Shown piece by piece: positions 18,240 to 28,244 of a stretch of 64,000 nt of DNA. The notes under the pieces were generated by a model. The model was not told the DNA's origin and did no database searches. It worked only from the letters and a program-made list of their open reading frames with translations. The stretch lies in NCBI RefSeq assembly GCF_000226255.1, contig NZ_AGFG01000070.1:62001-126000 (forward strand). Direction: 5' to 3'. This stretch comes from Desulfovibrio sp. A2. Lineage in GTDB: Bacteria; Desulfobacterota; Desulfovibrionia; Desulfovibrionales; Desulfovibrionaceae. Positions within the stretch are counted from its first letter, which is position 1; each line of letters starts with the position of its first letter. A program made the translations under genes and the position numbers.

Positions 18240-19019
18240 CTAGACTTCGCCGCCGCTGGCCTGGGGGGTGGTTTGCACGGCGGCCAGCACGTCCATGGCA
18301 GCGTGGTCGGTGAAGTCGAAGCGCAGCGGGGTCAGGGTGATCCAGCCTTCCGTCAGCAGGGCGCGGTCGGTGCCGGGGGCCACGGTTTCCGGCGGGATGG
18401 TGCCGTTCAGCCACCAGTACGAGCCGCCACGCGGGTCCGTCCGGTGGTCGTACCAGTCCTTCCACACCGCGCGGGTCTGGGGGCAGGCGCGCACGCCCTT
18501 CACCTCGGCCATGGACAGGGCGGGGTAGTTCAGGTTCACCACGCAGCGGGGGGGCAGGGCCTTCCAGTCCACGGTGGTCAGCAGGCTGGCGGCGTGGGCG
18601 GCCTGGCCTGAAAGATCGGCCGGGCGGAACGAATCGTACGAAACGGCCAGGGCGGGGTAGCCCATGTGCGCCGCCTCGGTGGCGGCGGACACGGTGCCGG
18701 AGTACAGGATGTCCGGCCCCACGTTGGCCCCGGCGTTGATGCCGGACACCACCACGTCGGGCTTCTTGTCCAGCAGGCAGGACAGGCCCAGTTTCACGCA
18801 GTCGGTGGGGGTGCCGTACACCCCGCGCCCGCGAAAGCCGTTTTCGTGGAATTCCTTCACCCGCAGGGGCAGGCTGATGGTCACGGCGTGGCCCACGGCG
18901 GACTGCTCGGTGACCGGGGCCACCACGTGCACCTCGTGCCCGGCGTCCAGCAGGGCCTTGTACATGGCGCGCAGGCCGGGTGCCTGGATGCCGTCGTCGT
19001 TGGTCAGGGCTACGATCAT
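18240..19019 (-). CDS. surE: 5'-nucleotidase SurE
   Basis: 259 residues. Metal-dependent nucleoside-5'-monophosphate phosphatase of stationary-phase survival. The metal site is visible as TNDDGIQAPG at the N-terminus and VSGINAGANVGPDILYSGTVSAA in the centre, where Asp-Asp, Ser and Asn bind the metal. ATG 19019 gives the typical MIVALTNDDG start; the frame extends far upstream only as a spurious extension. Length is normal. It is transcribed away from the next gene (19375, plus strand). Confidence 0.93.
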   Translation of the reverse strand: MIVALTNDDGIQAPGLRAMYKALLDAGHEVHVVAPVTEQSAVGHAVTISLPLRVKEFHENGFRGRGVYGTPTDCVKLGLSCLLDKKPDVVVSGINAGANVGPDILYSGTVSAATEAAHMGYPALAVSYDSFRPADLSGQAAHAASLLTTVDWKALPPRCVVNLNYPALSMAEVKGVRACPQTRAVWKDWYDHRTDPRGGSYWWLNGTIPPETVAPGTDRALLTEGWITLTPLRFDFTDHAAMDVLAAVQTTPQASGGEV

Positions 19020-19374
19020 GGGGTATCCTTTCTCTGTAGGGCGGCGTGATGCAGCGCGCCCTGTGATGCTGTTACGTGATGTTTCGGTGCCGTGATGCAC
19101 ATGCTGCCCGGAAACGGCGACGTGCCGGAGGCGGCAGCATGGCGGGCACGTTGCGGGCAAATGGCGGTTTGTCAGGCTGCGTACGGGCTGCGTACGGGCA
19201 GCGTGCGGGGACGCACCAGTCGCCCGTCCGGCGTGCCGTTCACATTGACAACGTGGCCGAAAAGCAGGCACCTTGCGGCAAATTGGCCGTTCCCGCGCGG
19301 GTGTTTTTTTACCCGCGCTCCTGCGTATCCAATACCGCCAGGGCATCGGGCATGGCCGCTTCCTTACGACGCAC
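19020..19374. other. Divergent intergenic region surE / HD nuclease gene
   Basis: About 355 bases with no convincing gene. It must carry divergent promoters. A TTGACA at 19245-19250 (plus strand) lacks a clear -10 at the right distance. No operator-like repeat was recognised. Confidence 0.35.
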
Positions 19375-20463
19375 ATGGAAAAAAGACAAACCATACGAGA
19401 CATCGCCGCCAACGACGAGGTGAGCGGGCTGTTCCTGCTCGGTTCGGCCACCCTGCAGCAGTCGCGCAACGGCCCCTTCTGGCGGCTGGAACTGCGCGAC
19501 GCCACCGGCAGCATGGAGGCCAAGATATGGAGCCCCCAGAGCCAGGCCTATCCCGACCTGGCCGCCGGGCAGATCGTGGACGTGGAGGGTCGCTCCGGCA
19601 CCTACCGCGACAAGGTGGAGGTGACCATCGGCCGTCTGCGCGTGCTGGACGACGCCGAGCAGGCCGGGCTGGACCTTGGCCTGTTCCTGCCCGCCAGCCC
19701 GCGCCCCGCGCAGGAGATGCTGGACGAACTGATCGTGCTGTGCAAGGCGGAATTCACCCATGCGCCGTGGCGCAAGTTCGTGCTGGCCGTGCTGCGCGAC
19801 GAGGACATCGCCCCCCGCCTGCTGGCCGCGCCCGCCGCCAAGTCGGTGCACCACGCCTACGTGGGCGGCCTTGTGGAGCACATGCTGTCCGTGGCCGGGC
19901 TGGCCCTGCGCATCGCCGACCACTACCCGGAGCTGGACCGCCAGGCCCTGCTGGCCGGGGCGCTGTTCCACGACATCGGCAAGGTGTGGGAACTCACCGG
20001 CGGCCTTGCCAACGACTATTCCGACGAAGGTCGCCTGCTGGGGCACATCCACATGGGGCTGGAACGCATCGAGCCGCATCTGCGCAAGTCCGGCCTTGCG
20101 CCGGAACTGGTGACCCATTTCAAGCACCTGATCCTCAGCCACCACGGCGAGTACGAATTCGGTTCGCCCCGGCGGCCCAAGACGGCGGAAGCCATGGCCC
20201 TGCACTACGCGGACAACCTGGACGCCAAGATGGCCCAGTTCCGGGGGCTGTTCGCCAACTACGAAGAGGACGCCACCGGCTGGACGCCGTTCCAGCCCAC
20301 GCTGGGGCGTTTTCTGTACCGCCCGGCGCGCTCGCCCGAGGAACCCCGCCCGGCGCGCAAGAGCGGCCCCGCTCACAAGGGCGGCGGCAGCAAGGCAGGT
20401 GCCGACGGCGCGGATGATGCCGCCAAGGCCGGGCCGCAGAGCGTGCAGGCATCGTTGCTGTAG
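19375..20463 (+). CDS. OB-fold/HD-domain 3'-5' exonuclease, YhaM-like
   Basis: 362 residues. An N-terminal OB-fold nucleic-acid-binding domain (about 15-105, with [20 protein letters not shown]) is followed by an HD domain (about 155-300): [15 protein letters not shown], then the HD pair in [14 protein letters not shown], and later [15 protein letters not shown]. This order matches YhaM/CbfI-type exoribonucleases, which trim RNA or single-stranded DNA 3' ends. The C-terminal 45 residues are low complexity and basic. ATG 19375 starts a family-typical N-terminus. The stop codon is 58 bases before tmk, so the two may be cotranscribed. Confidence 0.82.
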   Translation: MEKRQTIRDIAANDEVSGLFLLGSATLQQSRNGPFWRLELRDATGSMEAKIWSPQSQAYPDLAAGQIVDVEGRSGTYRDKVEVTIGRLRVLDDAEQAGLDLGLFLPASPRPAQEMLDELIVLCKAEFTHAPWRKFVLAVLRDEDIAPRLLAAPAAKSVHHAYVGGLVEHMLSVAGLALRIADHYPELDRQALLAGALFHDIGKVWELTGGLANDYSDEGRLLGHIHMGLERIEPHLRKSGLAPELVTHFKHLILSHHGEYEFGSPRRPKTAEAMALHYADNLDAKMAQFRGLFANYEEDATGWTPFQPTLGRFLYRPARSPEEPRPARKSGPAHKGGGSKAGADGADDAAKAGPQSVQASLL

Positions 20464-20521
20464 ACCATGGCGGCAGTACGCTGCCGCCCATCAACAGGTT
20501 GTATTTTTTCAGGAATCCGCA

Positions 20522-21172
20522 ATGTTCATCACCTTTGAAGGAATGGAAGGCTCCGGCAAGAGCACGGCCCTGAACCGCGTGCAGCAGGCGCTGCTGAACG
20601 AAGGGCACGGGGTGCTGCTCACGCGCGAGCCGGGCGGCAGTCGCCTGGGCCGCACGCTGCGTTCCATCCTGCTGGACCTTTCCAACGACGACATCGTGCC
20701 CGAGGCGGAACTGTTCCTGTATCTGGCAGACCGCGCCCAGCACGTGGGGCAGGTGATCCGCCCGGCCCTGGCCGAGGGCGTGGTGGTGTTGTCCGACCGC
20801 TACGCCGACTCCACCGTGGTCTACCAGGGCTACGGGCGCGGGCTGGACCCGGAGCGGCTGCGCGAACTGAACGACATGGCCGTTGGCGGACTGTGGCCCG
20901 ACCTGACCCTGGTGTTCGACCTGCCGCCCGAGGAAGGATTGCGCCGGGCCATGACCCGCAACCTGCAGGACGGCACCAGCGTTTCCGAAGGGCGTTTCGA
21001 GGCGGAGCACCTTGCCTTTCACGCCCGTGTGCGCGAAGGCTATCTGACGTGGGCCGCGCTCAACCCGGCGCGGTTCAGGGTGGTGGACGCCACCCGCACG
21101 CCCGACCAGGTGTTCGAGGACGTCATGCGCGCCGTGCGGGCCGCCCTTGCGGCCGCGCCCGCGCACCCATGA
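20522..21172 (+). CDS. tmk: Thymidylate kinase
   Basis: 216 residues. It phosphorylates dTMP to dTDP. The P-loop is [11 protein letters not shown], the dTMP-binding DR[YF] motif is LSDRYADST, and the lid region follows [18 protein letters not shown]. Length is normal for bacteria. ATG 20522 gives [15 protein letters not shown], the canonical start. It sits after the HD exonuclease and 47 bases before the histone-deacetylase-family gene, on the same strand. Confidence 0.95.
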   Translation: MFITFEGMEGSGKSTALNRVQQALLNEGHGVLLTREPGGSRLGRTLRSILLDLSNDDIVPEAELFLYLADRAQHVGQVIRPALAEGVVVLSDRYADSTVVYQGYGRGLDPERLRELNDMAVGGLWPDLTLVFDLPPEEGLRRAMTRNLQDGTSVSEGRFEAEHLAFHARVREGYLTWAALNPARFRVVDATRTPDQVFEDVMRAVRAALAAAPAHP

Positions 21173-21219
21173 CACTGGCGCACGCCTAACTGCGGGCCGC
21201 GCCCGCGAAGGACGTTGCC

Positions 21220-22539
21220 ATGCTGGAAGCAAAGAACCGGCTGGGCATCATCTTCTTTCCGGCCTTCGACTGGGCCATCAGCGCCACCCACCCGGAACGC
21301 GAGGAACGGCTGCTCTACACGCAGGACCAACTGCGCGAGGAAGGGCTGTTCGACATCGCGGGCATCACCGAATACAAGCCCGAAATCGCCACCCGCGAAG
21401 ACGTGGAGCGCGTGCACTTCTGCATTCCCGGCGTGGAAAGCGTATGCACCAAGTCGCACCTCATTTCCGCCGGGGGGGCCATCACCGCCGCCCGGCTTGT
21501 GATGGAGAAGGAAGAGGAAAAGGCCTTCGCGCTGGTGCGCCCGCCGGGCCACCACGCCATGAAGGTGGTGCACGGCAACCGGGGGTTCTGCAACATCAAC
21601 ATTGAAGCCGTGATGCTCGAGCACATTCGCGAGCATTACGGCCCGTTGCGCGTGGCAATCGTGGACACCGACTGCCACCACGGCGACGGCACGCAGGACA
21701 TCTACTGGAACGACCGCGACACCCTGTTCATCTCGCTGCACCAGGACGGCCGCACCCTGTACCCCGGCACCGGCTTTCCGCACGAGTTGGGCGGCCCCAA
21801 CGCCATGGGCCGCACCCTGAACATTCCACTCCCGCCCGGCACGTCCGACAAGGGCTTCCTGCACGTCATCGACAACTTGGTGCTGCCGGTGCTGGAAGAC
21901 TTCAAGCCGGACCTGATCATCAATTCCGCAGGGCAGGACAACCACTTTTCCGACCCCATCACCAACATGAACTTCTCGGCCCGGGGCTATGCCATGCTGA
22001 ACAAGCGGCTGAACCCCGACATCGCCGTGCTGGAAGGCGGCTACGCCATCCAGGGCGCGCTGCCGTACGTCAATCTCGGGATATGTCTCGCCATGGCCGG
22101 GCTGGACTTCGACGGGGTGCGCGAGCCGGAGTTCGACCCGGCGGCCATCGCCCAGTCGGACCAGGTGAGCACGTACATCGAGCGGCTGTGCGACGAGATG
22201 CTGAAGGTGTGGCGCAAGCCCCCGGCCCTGCCCAAGCAGGGTGAGCGTTCCGGCGACTGGTGGGTGCGCACCAAGGACATCTACTACGATACCGACTCCA
22301 TCAGCGAGAGCCAGGTGGAGTCGGTGCTGCTGTGCCAGGATTGTTCGGGCACGGTGAAGATAGAAACATGGTCCACGGTGAACCCGCTCAGCGTGGGCAT
22401 AGAGATTCCCATCAGCGCCTGCGACAGGTGCGCGGGCATCGGCCGCCGCCTGCTGGAGGAAGCCCACCTGAAGGGCAACTACCGCTACGTGCAATGCATC
22501 GATAGGAAAGCCAAGAGATACACGCGCTATGGGTTTTAG
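21220..22539 (+). CDS. Histone deacetylase family protein with C-terminal zinc ribbon
   Basis: 439 residues. Residues about 10-330 form an HDAC/acetoin utilisation-type amidohydrolase domain: RPPGHHAMK (the His-His pair), VDTDCHHGDGTQDIYW (zinc ligands Asp and His), and INSAGQDNHFSDP with LEGGYAIQGA. The last 80 residues add a probable zinc ribbon with CQDC and CDRC about 35 residues apart, not part of standard HDAC proteins. Bacterial members deacetylate acetylpolyamines or lysine side chains. It is followed on the same strand by LUD, CoA ligase and TPP decarboxylase genes with gaps of 45 to 240 bases. Confidence 0.85.
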   Translation: MLEAKNRLGIIFFPAFDWAISATHPEREERLLYTQDQLREEGLFDIAGITEYKPEIATREDVERVHFCIPGVESVCTKSHLISAGGAITAARLVMEKEEEKAFALVRPPGHHAMKVVHGNRGFCNINIEAVMLEHIREHYGPLRVAIVDTDCHHGDGTQDIYWNDRDTLFISLHQDGRTLYPGTGFPHELGGPNAMGRTLNIPLPPGTSDKGFLHVIDNLVLPVLEDFKPDLIINSAGQDNHFSDPITNMNFSARGYAMLNKRLNPDIAVLEGGYAIQGALPYVNLGICLAMAGLDFDGVREPEFDPAAIAQSDQVSTYIERLCDEMLKVWRKPPALPKQGERSGDWWVRTKDIYYDTDSISESQVESVLLCQDCSGTVKIETWSTVNPLSVGIEIPISACDRCAGIGRRLLEEAHLKGNYRYVQCIDRKAKRYTRYGF

Positions 22540-22584
22540 TTCAGTAGCGCACGAACAAACGCACATCCTTTCGGAGACATACCC

Positions 22585-23274
22585 ATGAGCAAGACCGCCG
22601 CCACCCCGCCCGCAAATCCCCCTGCGAATCCCGTAGACACCTTCTGGACCATCCGCCTGGCCGCCGCCAGGGAAGCCCTTGAAGCCAACAACTTCGAGGT
22701 GTCCATGGCCGAAAGCCTGGCCGATGCGGCCCGCATCTTCCTGCAGGACATCCTGCCCGCATCGGGCGCGAAGTCCGTGTCCTTCGGCGGTTCCATGAGC
22801 ATCGGCAAGAGCGGCGTGCCCGAAGCCCTGCGCGCCATGGACGCCATCGAACTGCTGGACACCATGAACTACAAGCTGCCCGCGGCGGAAATGTACGAAC
22901 TGCGCCGCCAGGCCCTGCTGGTGGACCTGTTCCTGTCCAGCACCAACGCCCTCACCGTGGACGGCAAGCTGGTGAACCTGGACATGATCGGCAACCGGGT
23001 GGGCGGCATCAACTTCGGCCCGAAGAAGGTGGTGCTGTTCGTGGGCCGCAACAAGGTGGTGGACAGCGTGGAGGACGGCATGCGCCGCATCAAGGAATTC
23101 TCCGCGCCCACCAACGCCATCCGCCTGGCCAAGAAGACTCCGTGCACCAAAACGGCGGAATGCATGGACTGCAAGAGCCCCGACCGCATCTGTAACGTCT
23201 GGACCGTCACGGAAAAGGCCTTCCCGGCCAAGCGCATTCACGTGGTGCTCATCAACGAGGATACCGGACTGTAG
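22585..23274 (+). CDS. LUD-domain protein (LutC/DUF162-like)
   Basis: 229 residues with a LUD domain of the lactate-utilisation protein family (KSVSFGGSMSIGKSGVPEALRAMDAIELLDTMN; LFLSSTNALTVDGKLVNLDM; GPKKVVLFVGRNKVV). A cysteine-rich tail (PCTKTAECMDCKSPDRICNVW, residues about 188-208) looks able to bind a metal or cluster. There are no LutA or LutB partners nearby, so a role in lactate oxidation cannot be assumed. ATG 22585 has GGAG about nine bases upstream. It may form an operon with the preceding deacetylase-like gene. Confidence 0.8.
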   Translation: MSKTAATPPANPPANPVDTFWTIRLAAAREALEANNFEVSMAESLADAARIFLQDILPASGAKSVSFGGSMSIGKSGVPEALRAMDAIELLDTMNYKLPAAEMYELRRQALLVDLFLSSTNALTVDGKLVNLDMIGNRVGGINFGPKKVVLFVGRNKVVDSVEDGMRRIKEFSAPTNAIRLAKKTPCTKTAECMDCKSPDRICNVWTVTEKAFPAKRIHVVLINEDTGL

Positions 23275-23508
23275 CCAATCCCCGGATTGTGCATTCAAGG
23301 GGGTGGAAAAACACGCCGCCCCCATTCCCTTGCGCGTCTGTTTCCGGCATGTTGGGGCGACTCACCTCGTCGGATGACCCGGAGCGGCGCAGCCATCGGC
23401 ATGGCAGCGCGATGCGCCCCAGGCAGGGCCGACACGGGCCGGATCGGGGCGCGCGGCGTCCCCGTCCGCTGGCGGCCCGCGCACCGCACGCCGCACGCAG
23501 GGGGCCGG

Positions 23509-25638
23509 ATGTTCCTGAACGAACACCAGAGCAAGAAGCTGTTCGCCGCGGCGGGGATTGCCGTCCCCGCCGGGGATTGTCTGGGGCCGGAAGACGTGGA
23601 CGCGTATGCGCCGCCGTTTCCCGGCCCCTGGTACGTCAAGGCCCAGGTGCTTACCGGCGGGCGGGGCAAGGCCGGGGGCGTGCTGCGGGCCGACACGCCC
23701 GACACGTTGCGTGCCACCGCGCGGACCATCCTGGGCATGACCATCAAGGGGCACGCCGTGCCCTTCGTGCGGGTGGAACCGGCCACGGACATCCGCAAGG
23801 AATGCTACCTGTCGTTCATGCTTTCGCGCCAGCGGCGCGAAATGCTGCTGACCACCAGCCACCGGGGCGGCATGGAGGTGGAGTCCACGGCCGAGACCCG
23901 CAAGCCGCTGGTGCAGCGGGTGCCGCTGGACGCGGGCCTGCGCGAGCATCACCTGCGGGCGGCGTTCTTCGAACTGGGGGCGGACCCGGCAGGCTGGGCG
24001 GGCTTTCGCGACCTGGCCGAACGGTTGTTCCGCACCGTGCGGGACGACGGCCTGCTGCTGGCCGAGATCAACCCGCTGGTGTTCACCGGGGCGGGTGAAT
24101 GGGTGGCCCTGGACGGCAAGGTGGAGCTGGACGACAACGTGGTGGACCTGCGGCCCGACCTGCAAACCTACCACACCCCGGAGCATCAGGGCGCGGAGGA
24201 AAACGCCGCGCGCGATGCCGGGCTGAGCTACGTGGGCCTTTCCGGCTGGGTGGGCCTTTTGGTCAACGGCGCGGGCCTGGCCATGGCCACCATGGACCTG
24301 CTGAATTTTTCCGGCCTGCCCGCCGCCAACTTCATGGACCTTGGCGGCGCGGCGGACGGCGCGCGCATGCGCCGGGCGCTGGACCTTTTGTTCGCCAATC
24401 CCAAGGTGCGGGCGGTGTTCATCAACCTGTTCGGGGGCATCGTGTCCTGCGCCGGGGTGGCCCGCGCGCTCATGGAAGCGCTGGGCACGGAACGCGCCGC
24501 CCAGCCCGTGGTGGTGCGCATGGCCGGGCACGAATCGGCCGAGGGGCGGGCGCTGCTGCGCGCCTTTGCCCACCCGGACGTGATCATCGCCGACGAGGTT
24601 GCCGACGCGCTGGACGCCCTGCGGCGGCTGGATGAAGCCCGCCGTATGTCCGGGGACGCCGGCGCAGCGCCAACCGCCGCGTATCCTTTGGCCGACGAGG
24701 CGTGGCCCTTGCCGCCCGCCGCCCGCAAGAGCTACCGGCGTTCCGGCAGGCGCGGCGTGCCGTGGCTGGGGCCGGATACCCAGGTGCTGGTGCAGGGCAT
24801 CACCGGCAAGGTGGCCCAGCGCCACGTGCAGCTGATGCAGGAATACGGCACGCGCATCGTGGCCGGGGTCACCCCGTTCAAGGGCGGACAGAGCGTGATG
24901 GGCGTGCCGGTGTACGATTCGGCGCACGAGGCGTGCAGGCACCACCGCATCGACGCCTCGATCATCTTCGTGCCCGCGCCCTTCGCGCCCGATGCGGTCA
25001 TGGAGGCGGCGGCCGAGGAAATCCCCTGGGCGGTGTGCATCACGGAAGGCATACCCCAGCGGGCCATGCTCTCCGCGCTGAAGAACGTGCCGCCGTCGCC
25101 CACTCGGGTGGTGGGGCCCAACACGCCGGGCATCATCGTGCCGGGGGCCACCAAGATCGGCATCATGCCGGGCTACGTGTTCACGCCGGGGCCGGTGGCC
25201 ATCTTCTCGCGCTCGGGCACGCTGACCTACGAGGCGGCGGCGCGGCTTTCGGCGGCGGGCATCGGCCAGTCGTTCTGCGCGGGGGTGGGGGGCGATTCGT
25301 TCATCGGCAGCGACTTCATTTCGCTGTTCGAATGCATCCGCGACGACGACGCCACCGAGGCGGTGCTGGTGCTGGGCGAAGTGGGCGGCACGGCGGAAGA
25401 GGACCTGGCCCGCTGGGTGACCGCCACCGGCTTCGCCAAGCCGGTGCTGGGCTTCATCGCCGCGCGCACGGCCCCGCCCGGCCGCCGCATGGGCCACGCG
25501 GGGGCCATCCTGGACGAGGCCTCCGGCGGGGTGGAGGGCAAGTTGCAGGCCATGCGCGACGCCGGTTTTGCCGTGTGCCCCGATCTGGCCAGCCTGCCGG
25601 AACGGGTGGCCCGCGCTCTGGGCAGGGACGCGGGCTGA
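23509..25638 (+). CDS. Fused SucC-SucD-type acyl-CoA ligase (ADP-forming)
   Basis: 709 residues joining two subunits in one chain. Residues 1-390 resemble succinyl-CoA synthetase beta: ATP-grasp start MFLNEHQSKKLFAAAGI, GGRGKAGGV, ALDGKVELDDNVVDL, and FINLFGGIVSCAGVA. Residues about 415-709 resemble the alpha subunit: CoA-binding Rossmann start VLVQGITGKVAQRHVQLM, VGPNTPGIIVPG, and the phosphohistidine loop GRRMGHAGAI. The reaction is acyl-CoA + ADP + Pi to acid + ATP + CoA or its reverse; the acyl group is unknown. Separate genes are usual for sucC and sucD. ATG 23509 fits the canonical MFLNEHQ start. Confidence 0.85.
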   Translation: MFLNEHQSKKLFAAAGIAVPAGDCLGPEDVDAYAPPFPGPWYVKAQVLTGGRGKAGGVLRADTPDTLRATARTILGMTIKGHAVPFVRVEPATDIRKECYLSFMLSRQRREMLLTTSHRGGMEVESTAETRKPLVQRVPLDAGLREHHLRAAFFELGADPAGWAGFRDLAERLFRTVRDDGLLLAEINPLVFTGAGEWVALDGKVELDDNVVDLRPDLQTYHTPEHQGAEENAARDAGLSYVGLSGWVGLLVNGAGLAMATMDLLNFSGLPAANFMDLGGAADGARMRRALDLLFANPKVRAVFINLFGGIVSCAGVARALMEALGTERAAQPVVVRMAGHESAEGRALLRAFAHPDVIIADEVADALDALRRLDEARRMSGDAGAAPTAAYPLADEAWPLPPAARKSYRRSGRRGVPWLGPDTQVLVQGITGKVAQRHVQLMQEYGTRIVAGVTPFKGGQSVMGVPVYDSAHEACRHHRIDASIIFVPAPFAPDAVMEAAAEEIPWAVCITEGIPQRAMLSALKNVPPSPTRVVGPNTPGIIVPGATKIGIMPGYVFTPGPVAIFSRSGTLTYEAAARLSAAGIGQSFCAGVGGDSFIGSDFISLFECIRDDDATEAVLVLGEVGGTAEEDLARWVTATGFAKPVLGFIAARTAPPGRRMGHAGAILDEASGGVEGKLQAMRDAGFAVCPDLASLPERVARALGRDAG

Positions 25639-25828
25639 CCCGCGCCGGATCGTCGGGCTTTTTCCACGGGTGCGGCGGGCCGTGGCTTGCCGCGCCCCGG
25701 CTTTTGGTCTAGGTGCGGTGTGCCGTGATCCGGCTGCGTCACGCGACGGACGGGCGGCGCGCCACCGGGCATCTTGTCCGGCGCATCCCCGGCATATTAC
25801 CGCGATCACAAGCCTTGCGAGGACTCCC

Positions 25829-27523
25829 ATGAACATCACCGAAGCACTGCTGCACGCCCTGAAGGAACGCGGCGCGCGCGAGGTCTGGGGCATCCCCGGC
25901 GACTTCGCGCTGCCCTATTTCAAGATCATCGAGCAGACCGGCATCCTGCCGCTGGTCACCCTGACGCACGAGCCGGGCCTTGGCTTTGCCGCCGACGCCG
26001 CCGCGCGCATCCGCCGGGGGCTCAGCGTGGCCGCCGTCACCTACGGGGCCGGGGCCATCAACATGCTGAACGCCGTGGCCCAGGCTTTTGCCGAAAAGTC
26101 GCCGGTGGTGGTCATATCCGGCGCGCCGGGCACGGCGGAACGGGCGCGCGGCCTTTTGCTGCACCATCAGGTGAAGACCGTGGGCTCGCAGTTCCGCATG
26201 TATCAGGAGGTCACCTGCGACCAGGGCATTCTGGACGACCCGGCCACCGCGCCCGCCATCATCGAGCGGGTGCTGCGCAACTGCCTGGAACATTCGCGGC
26301 CGGTGTACCTGGAAATTCCGCGCGACATGCCCGCCGTCCCCTGTGGCCCGGTGCCCCCGCACGCGCCCTCGCCCTGCGATGACGAGGCCGTGGCCGCCTG
26401 CGCGGCCGAAGTGCTGGCCCGTCTGCGCGCCGCCAGCCGCCCGGTGCTCATGGTGGGGGTGGAGGTGCGCCGCTACGGGCTGGAAGACCGCGTGGCGGAA
26501 CTGGCCGACCGGCTGGGCGTGCCCGTGGTCACCAGTTTCATGGGGCGCGGCCTTCTGGCGGGCAAGGCCTGCCTGCAGGGCACCTACATGGGCGTGGCGG
26601 GCGACGCCAACATCACCAGCGCGGTGGAGGGCTCCGACGGCCTCTTGCTGCTGGGAGTGATCATGTCCGACACCAACTTCGGGGTCTCGGCCAGCCACAT
26701 CGACCGACGCCGCCTGATGCACGCCGAGGACCGCGAGGTACGCATGGGCTTTCACACCTATCACGGCATTCCGCTGGAAAAGCTGGTGGATGCGCTGCTG
26801 GCGGCGTTGCCCGAGGGGGCGCGGGCCTGCCCGGCCCCGTTGGGGGGCGAGGGTGCGCTGGGCCGCAACGTGGTCTACCGGCGCGGCTTTGTGGCGGACG
26901 ACGCACCCGTGACGCCCGACGACATCGCCGTGCTGCTCAACGACTTCTATGACGGTGTGGCGGCGGGGCGGGGCCATGGGACCGACGCCGACGCCGAGCC
27001 GGCCCCCTTCCCGTGGCCGCTGGCCTGCGACATCGGCGACTGCCTGTTCACCGCGCTGTCGGTGCGCCCCGTGCCCATGGTGGGGCCGGGGTACTACGCC
27101 AGCATGGGCTTTGGCGTGCCTGCGGGCATGGGCTTGCAGAAGACCACCGGCCAGCGTTCGCTGACCCTGGTGGGCGACGGGGCCTTCCAGATGACCGGCA
27201 TGGAGCTTGGCAACTGCGCGCGCCTGGGCATCGACCCGGTGATCGTGGTGTTCAACAACGCCTCGTGGGAGATGCTGCGGGTGTTCCAGCCGGAAACCTC
27301 GTACAGCGCCATCAACGAACTGGACTTCGCCGCCTTCGCCGATGCGCTGGGCGGGCGCGGCCACCGCGCGGCCACCCGGCGCGAACTGGCCGACGCCTTC
27401 GCGGCGGCCACGGCGGAGCGCGGACGCTTCCAACTCATCGACGTGCGGCTTGCCAAGGGGGCCATCTCCGACACGCTGGCCAGCTTCGTGGCCGGGGTGA
27501 AGCGGGTTTCCGGCGTGAAGTAG
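25829..27523 (+). CDS. TPP-dependent 2-oxo acid decarboxylase (indolepyruvate/phenylpyruvate type)
   Basis: 564 residues of the pyruvate decarboxylase/acetolactate synthase superfamily. The N-terminal Pyr domain has the catalytic Glu in LTHEPGLGFAADAAAR; the central domain follows at about 200-330; the C-terminal PP domain has the TPP motif GDGAFQMTGMELGNCARLG...VVFNN. The overall pattern is closest to indolepyruvate or phenylpyruvate decarboxylases, which convert aryl-2-oxo acids to aldehydes. With the upstream ADP-forming ligase this suggests amino-acid fermentation (2-oxo acid to aldehyde, acyl-CoA to acid plus ATP), which is inference. ATG 25829 is 190 bases after the ligase stop codon. 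Confidence 0.8.
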   Translation: MNITEALLHALKERGAREVWGIPGDFALPYFKIIEQTGILPLVTLTHEPGLGFAADAAARIRRGLSVAAVTYGAGAINMLNAVAQAFAEKSPVVVISGAPGTAERARGLLLHHQVKTVGSQFRMYQEVTCDQGILDDPATAPAIIERVLRNCLEHSRPVYLEIPRDMPAVPCGPVPPHAPSPCDDEAVAACAAEVLARLRAASRPVLMVGVEVRRYGLEDRVAELADRLGVPVVTSFMGRGLLAGKACLQGTYMGVAGDANITSAVEGSDGLLLLGVIMSDTNFGVSASHIDRRRLMHAEDREVRMGFHTYHGIPLEKLVDALLAALPEGARACPAPLGGEGALGRNVVYRRGFVADDAPVTPDDIAVLLNDFYDGVAAGRGHGTDADAEPAPFPWPLACDIGDCLFTALSVRPVPMVGPGYYASMGFGVPAGMGLQKTTGQRSLTLVGDGAFQMTGMELGNCARLGIDPVIVVFNNASWEMLRVFQPETSYSAINELDFAAFADALGGRGHRAATRRELADAFAAATAERGRFQLIDVRLAKGAISDTLASFVAGVKRVSGVK

Positions 27524-27680
27524 CCGGGCTTCCTGCACCCCCCCCCTTGGCGTGCGATGCCGGAGATTTTCCGGCGCATCATGCAACGGAAGCGGGGCGC
27601 GGTCTCATGGGCCGCGCCCCGCATGCGTTTGGCGTAGGGCTGAAGATGCGCGCCAGAACTGTGCGCCAGAACGGCGAGTT

Positions 27681-28244
27681 CTACTTGCCCGATTTGCCCA
27701 GCGAGGCGTACGACACCGCACTGCCCGTACCGCCGGAGCCGCCCGAGGCCTGCTTGGCCGCCTGGGCCTGCAATTCGTTGATCTGCTGCTGCAATTCGGC
27801 AATCTGCTGGTACAGCGGGCGGGTGACCGATTCCTTCACGCCGTCGGGCTGCGGGCTTTCCTCCACCTGCGCGATCTGCTGCTGCAACTGCTCGATCTTC
27901 TTTTCCAGTTCCTCGATCTGCTTGGCCGAGGAATCGCCGCCCGAATCGCCACCACCGCCCGCAGCTGCGGCGGCGGACGTGGCTGATCCGTCGGCATCGT
28001 CGTCGCTCAGGGCGCCTTCCTCGTTCAGGGTGCCCGCTTCCTGCGCGGCGTCCGCCTCGGCCTGCTGGCGCGCGGCCAGCATCTCGCGGGCCAGCCGCAT
28101 GGCTTCTTCCGAGATGGACACCCTGTCGCCCGACTGCGTGGTGGTGACGCTCTGCGTTTCGCGCCGGGTGGCGGATATGCCGGAAATGAAATCGCTCGCC
28201 GAGACGGCGTAGCCCTGCATCAACTCGATTCCCCAATCGCTCAT
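27681..28244 (-). CDS. Coiled-coil protein, FlxA-like
   Basis: 187 residues, strongly Gln/Glu/Ala rich. Residues about 40-70 carry RVSISEEAMRLAREMLAAR, a motif seen in many Desulfovibrio proteins of unknown function; a Gly/Ser/Asp-rich linker follows, and residues about 108-170 form a coiled coil with heptads (IEELEKKIEQLQQQIAQVE, IAELQQQINELQAQAAK). This arrangement resembles FlxA-like proteins. There is no signal peptide. ATG 28244 is preceded by GGAGG at good spacing, so the long upstream open frame to 29258 is not coding. The function is unknown. Confidence 0.7.
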   Translation of the reverse strand: MSDWGIELMQGYAVSASDFISGISATRRETQSVTTTQSGDRVSISEEAMRLAREMLAARQQAEADAAQEAGTLNEEGALSDDDADGSATSAAAAAGGGGDSGGDSSAKQIEELEKKIEQLQQQIAQVEESPQPDGVKESVTRPLYQQIAELQQQINELQAQAAKQASGGSGGTGSAVSYASLGKSGK

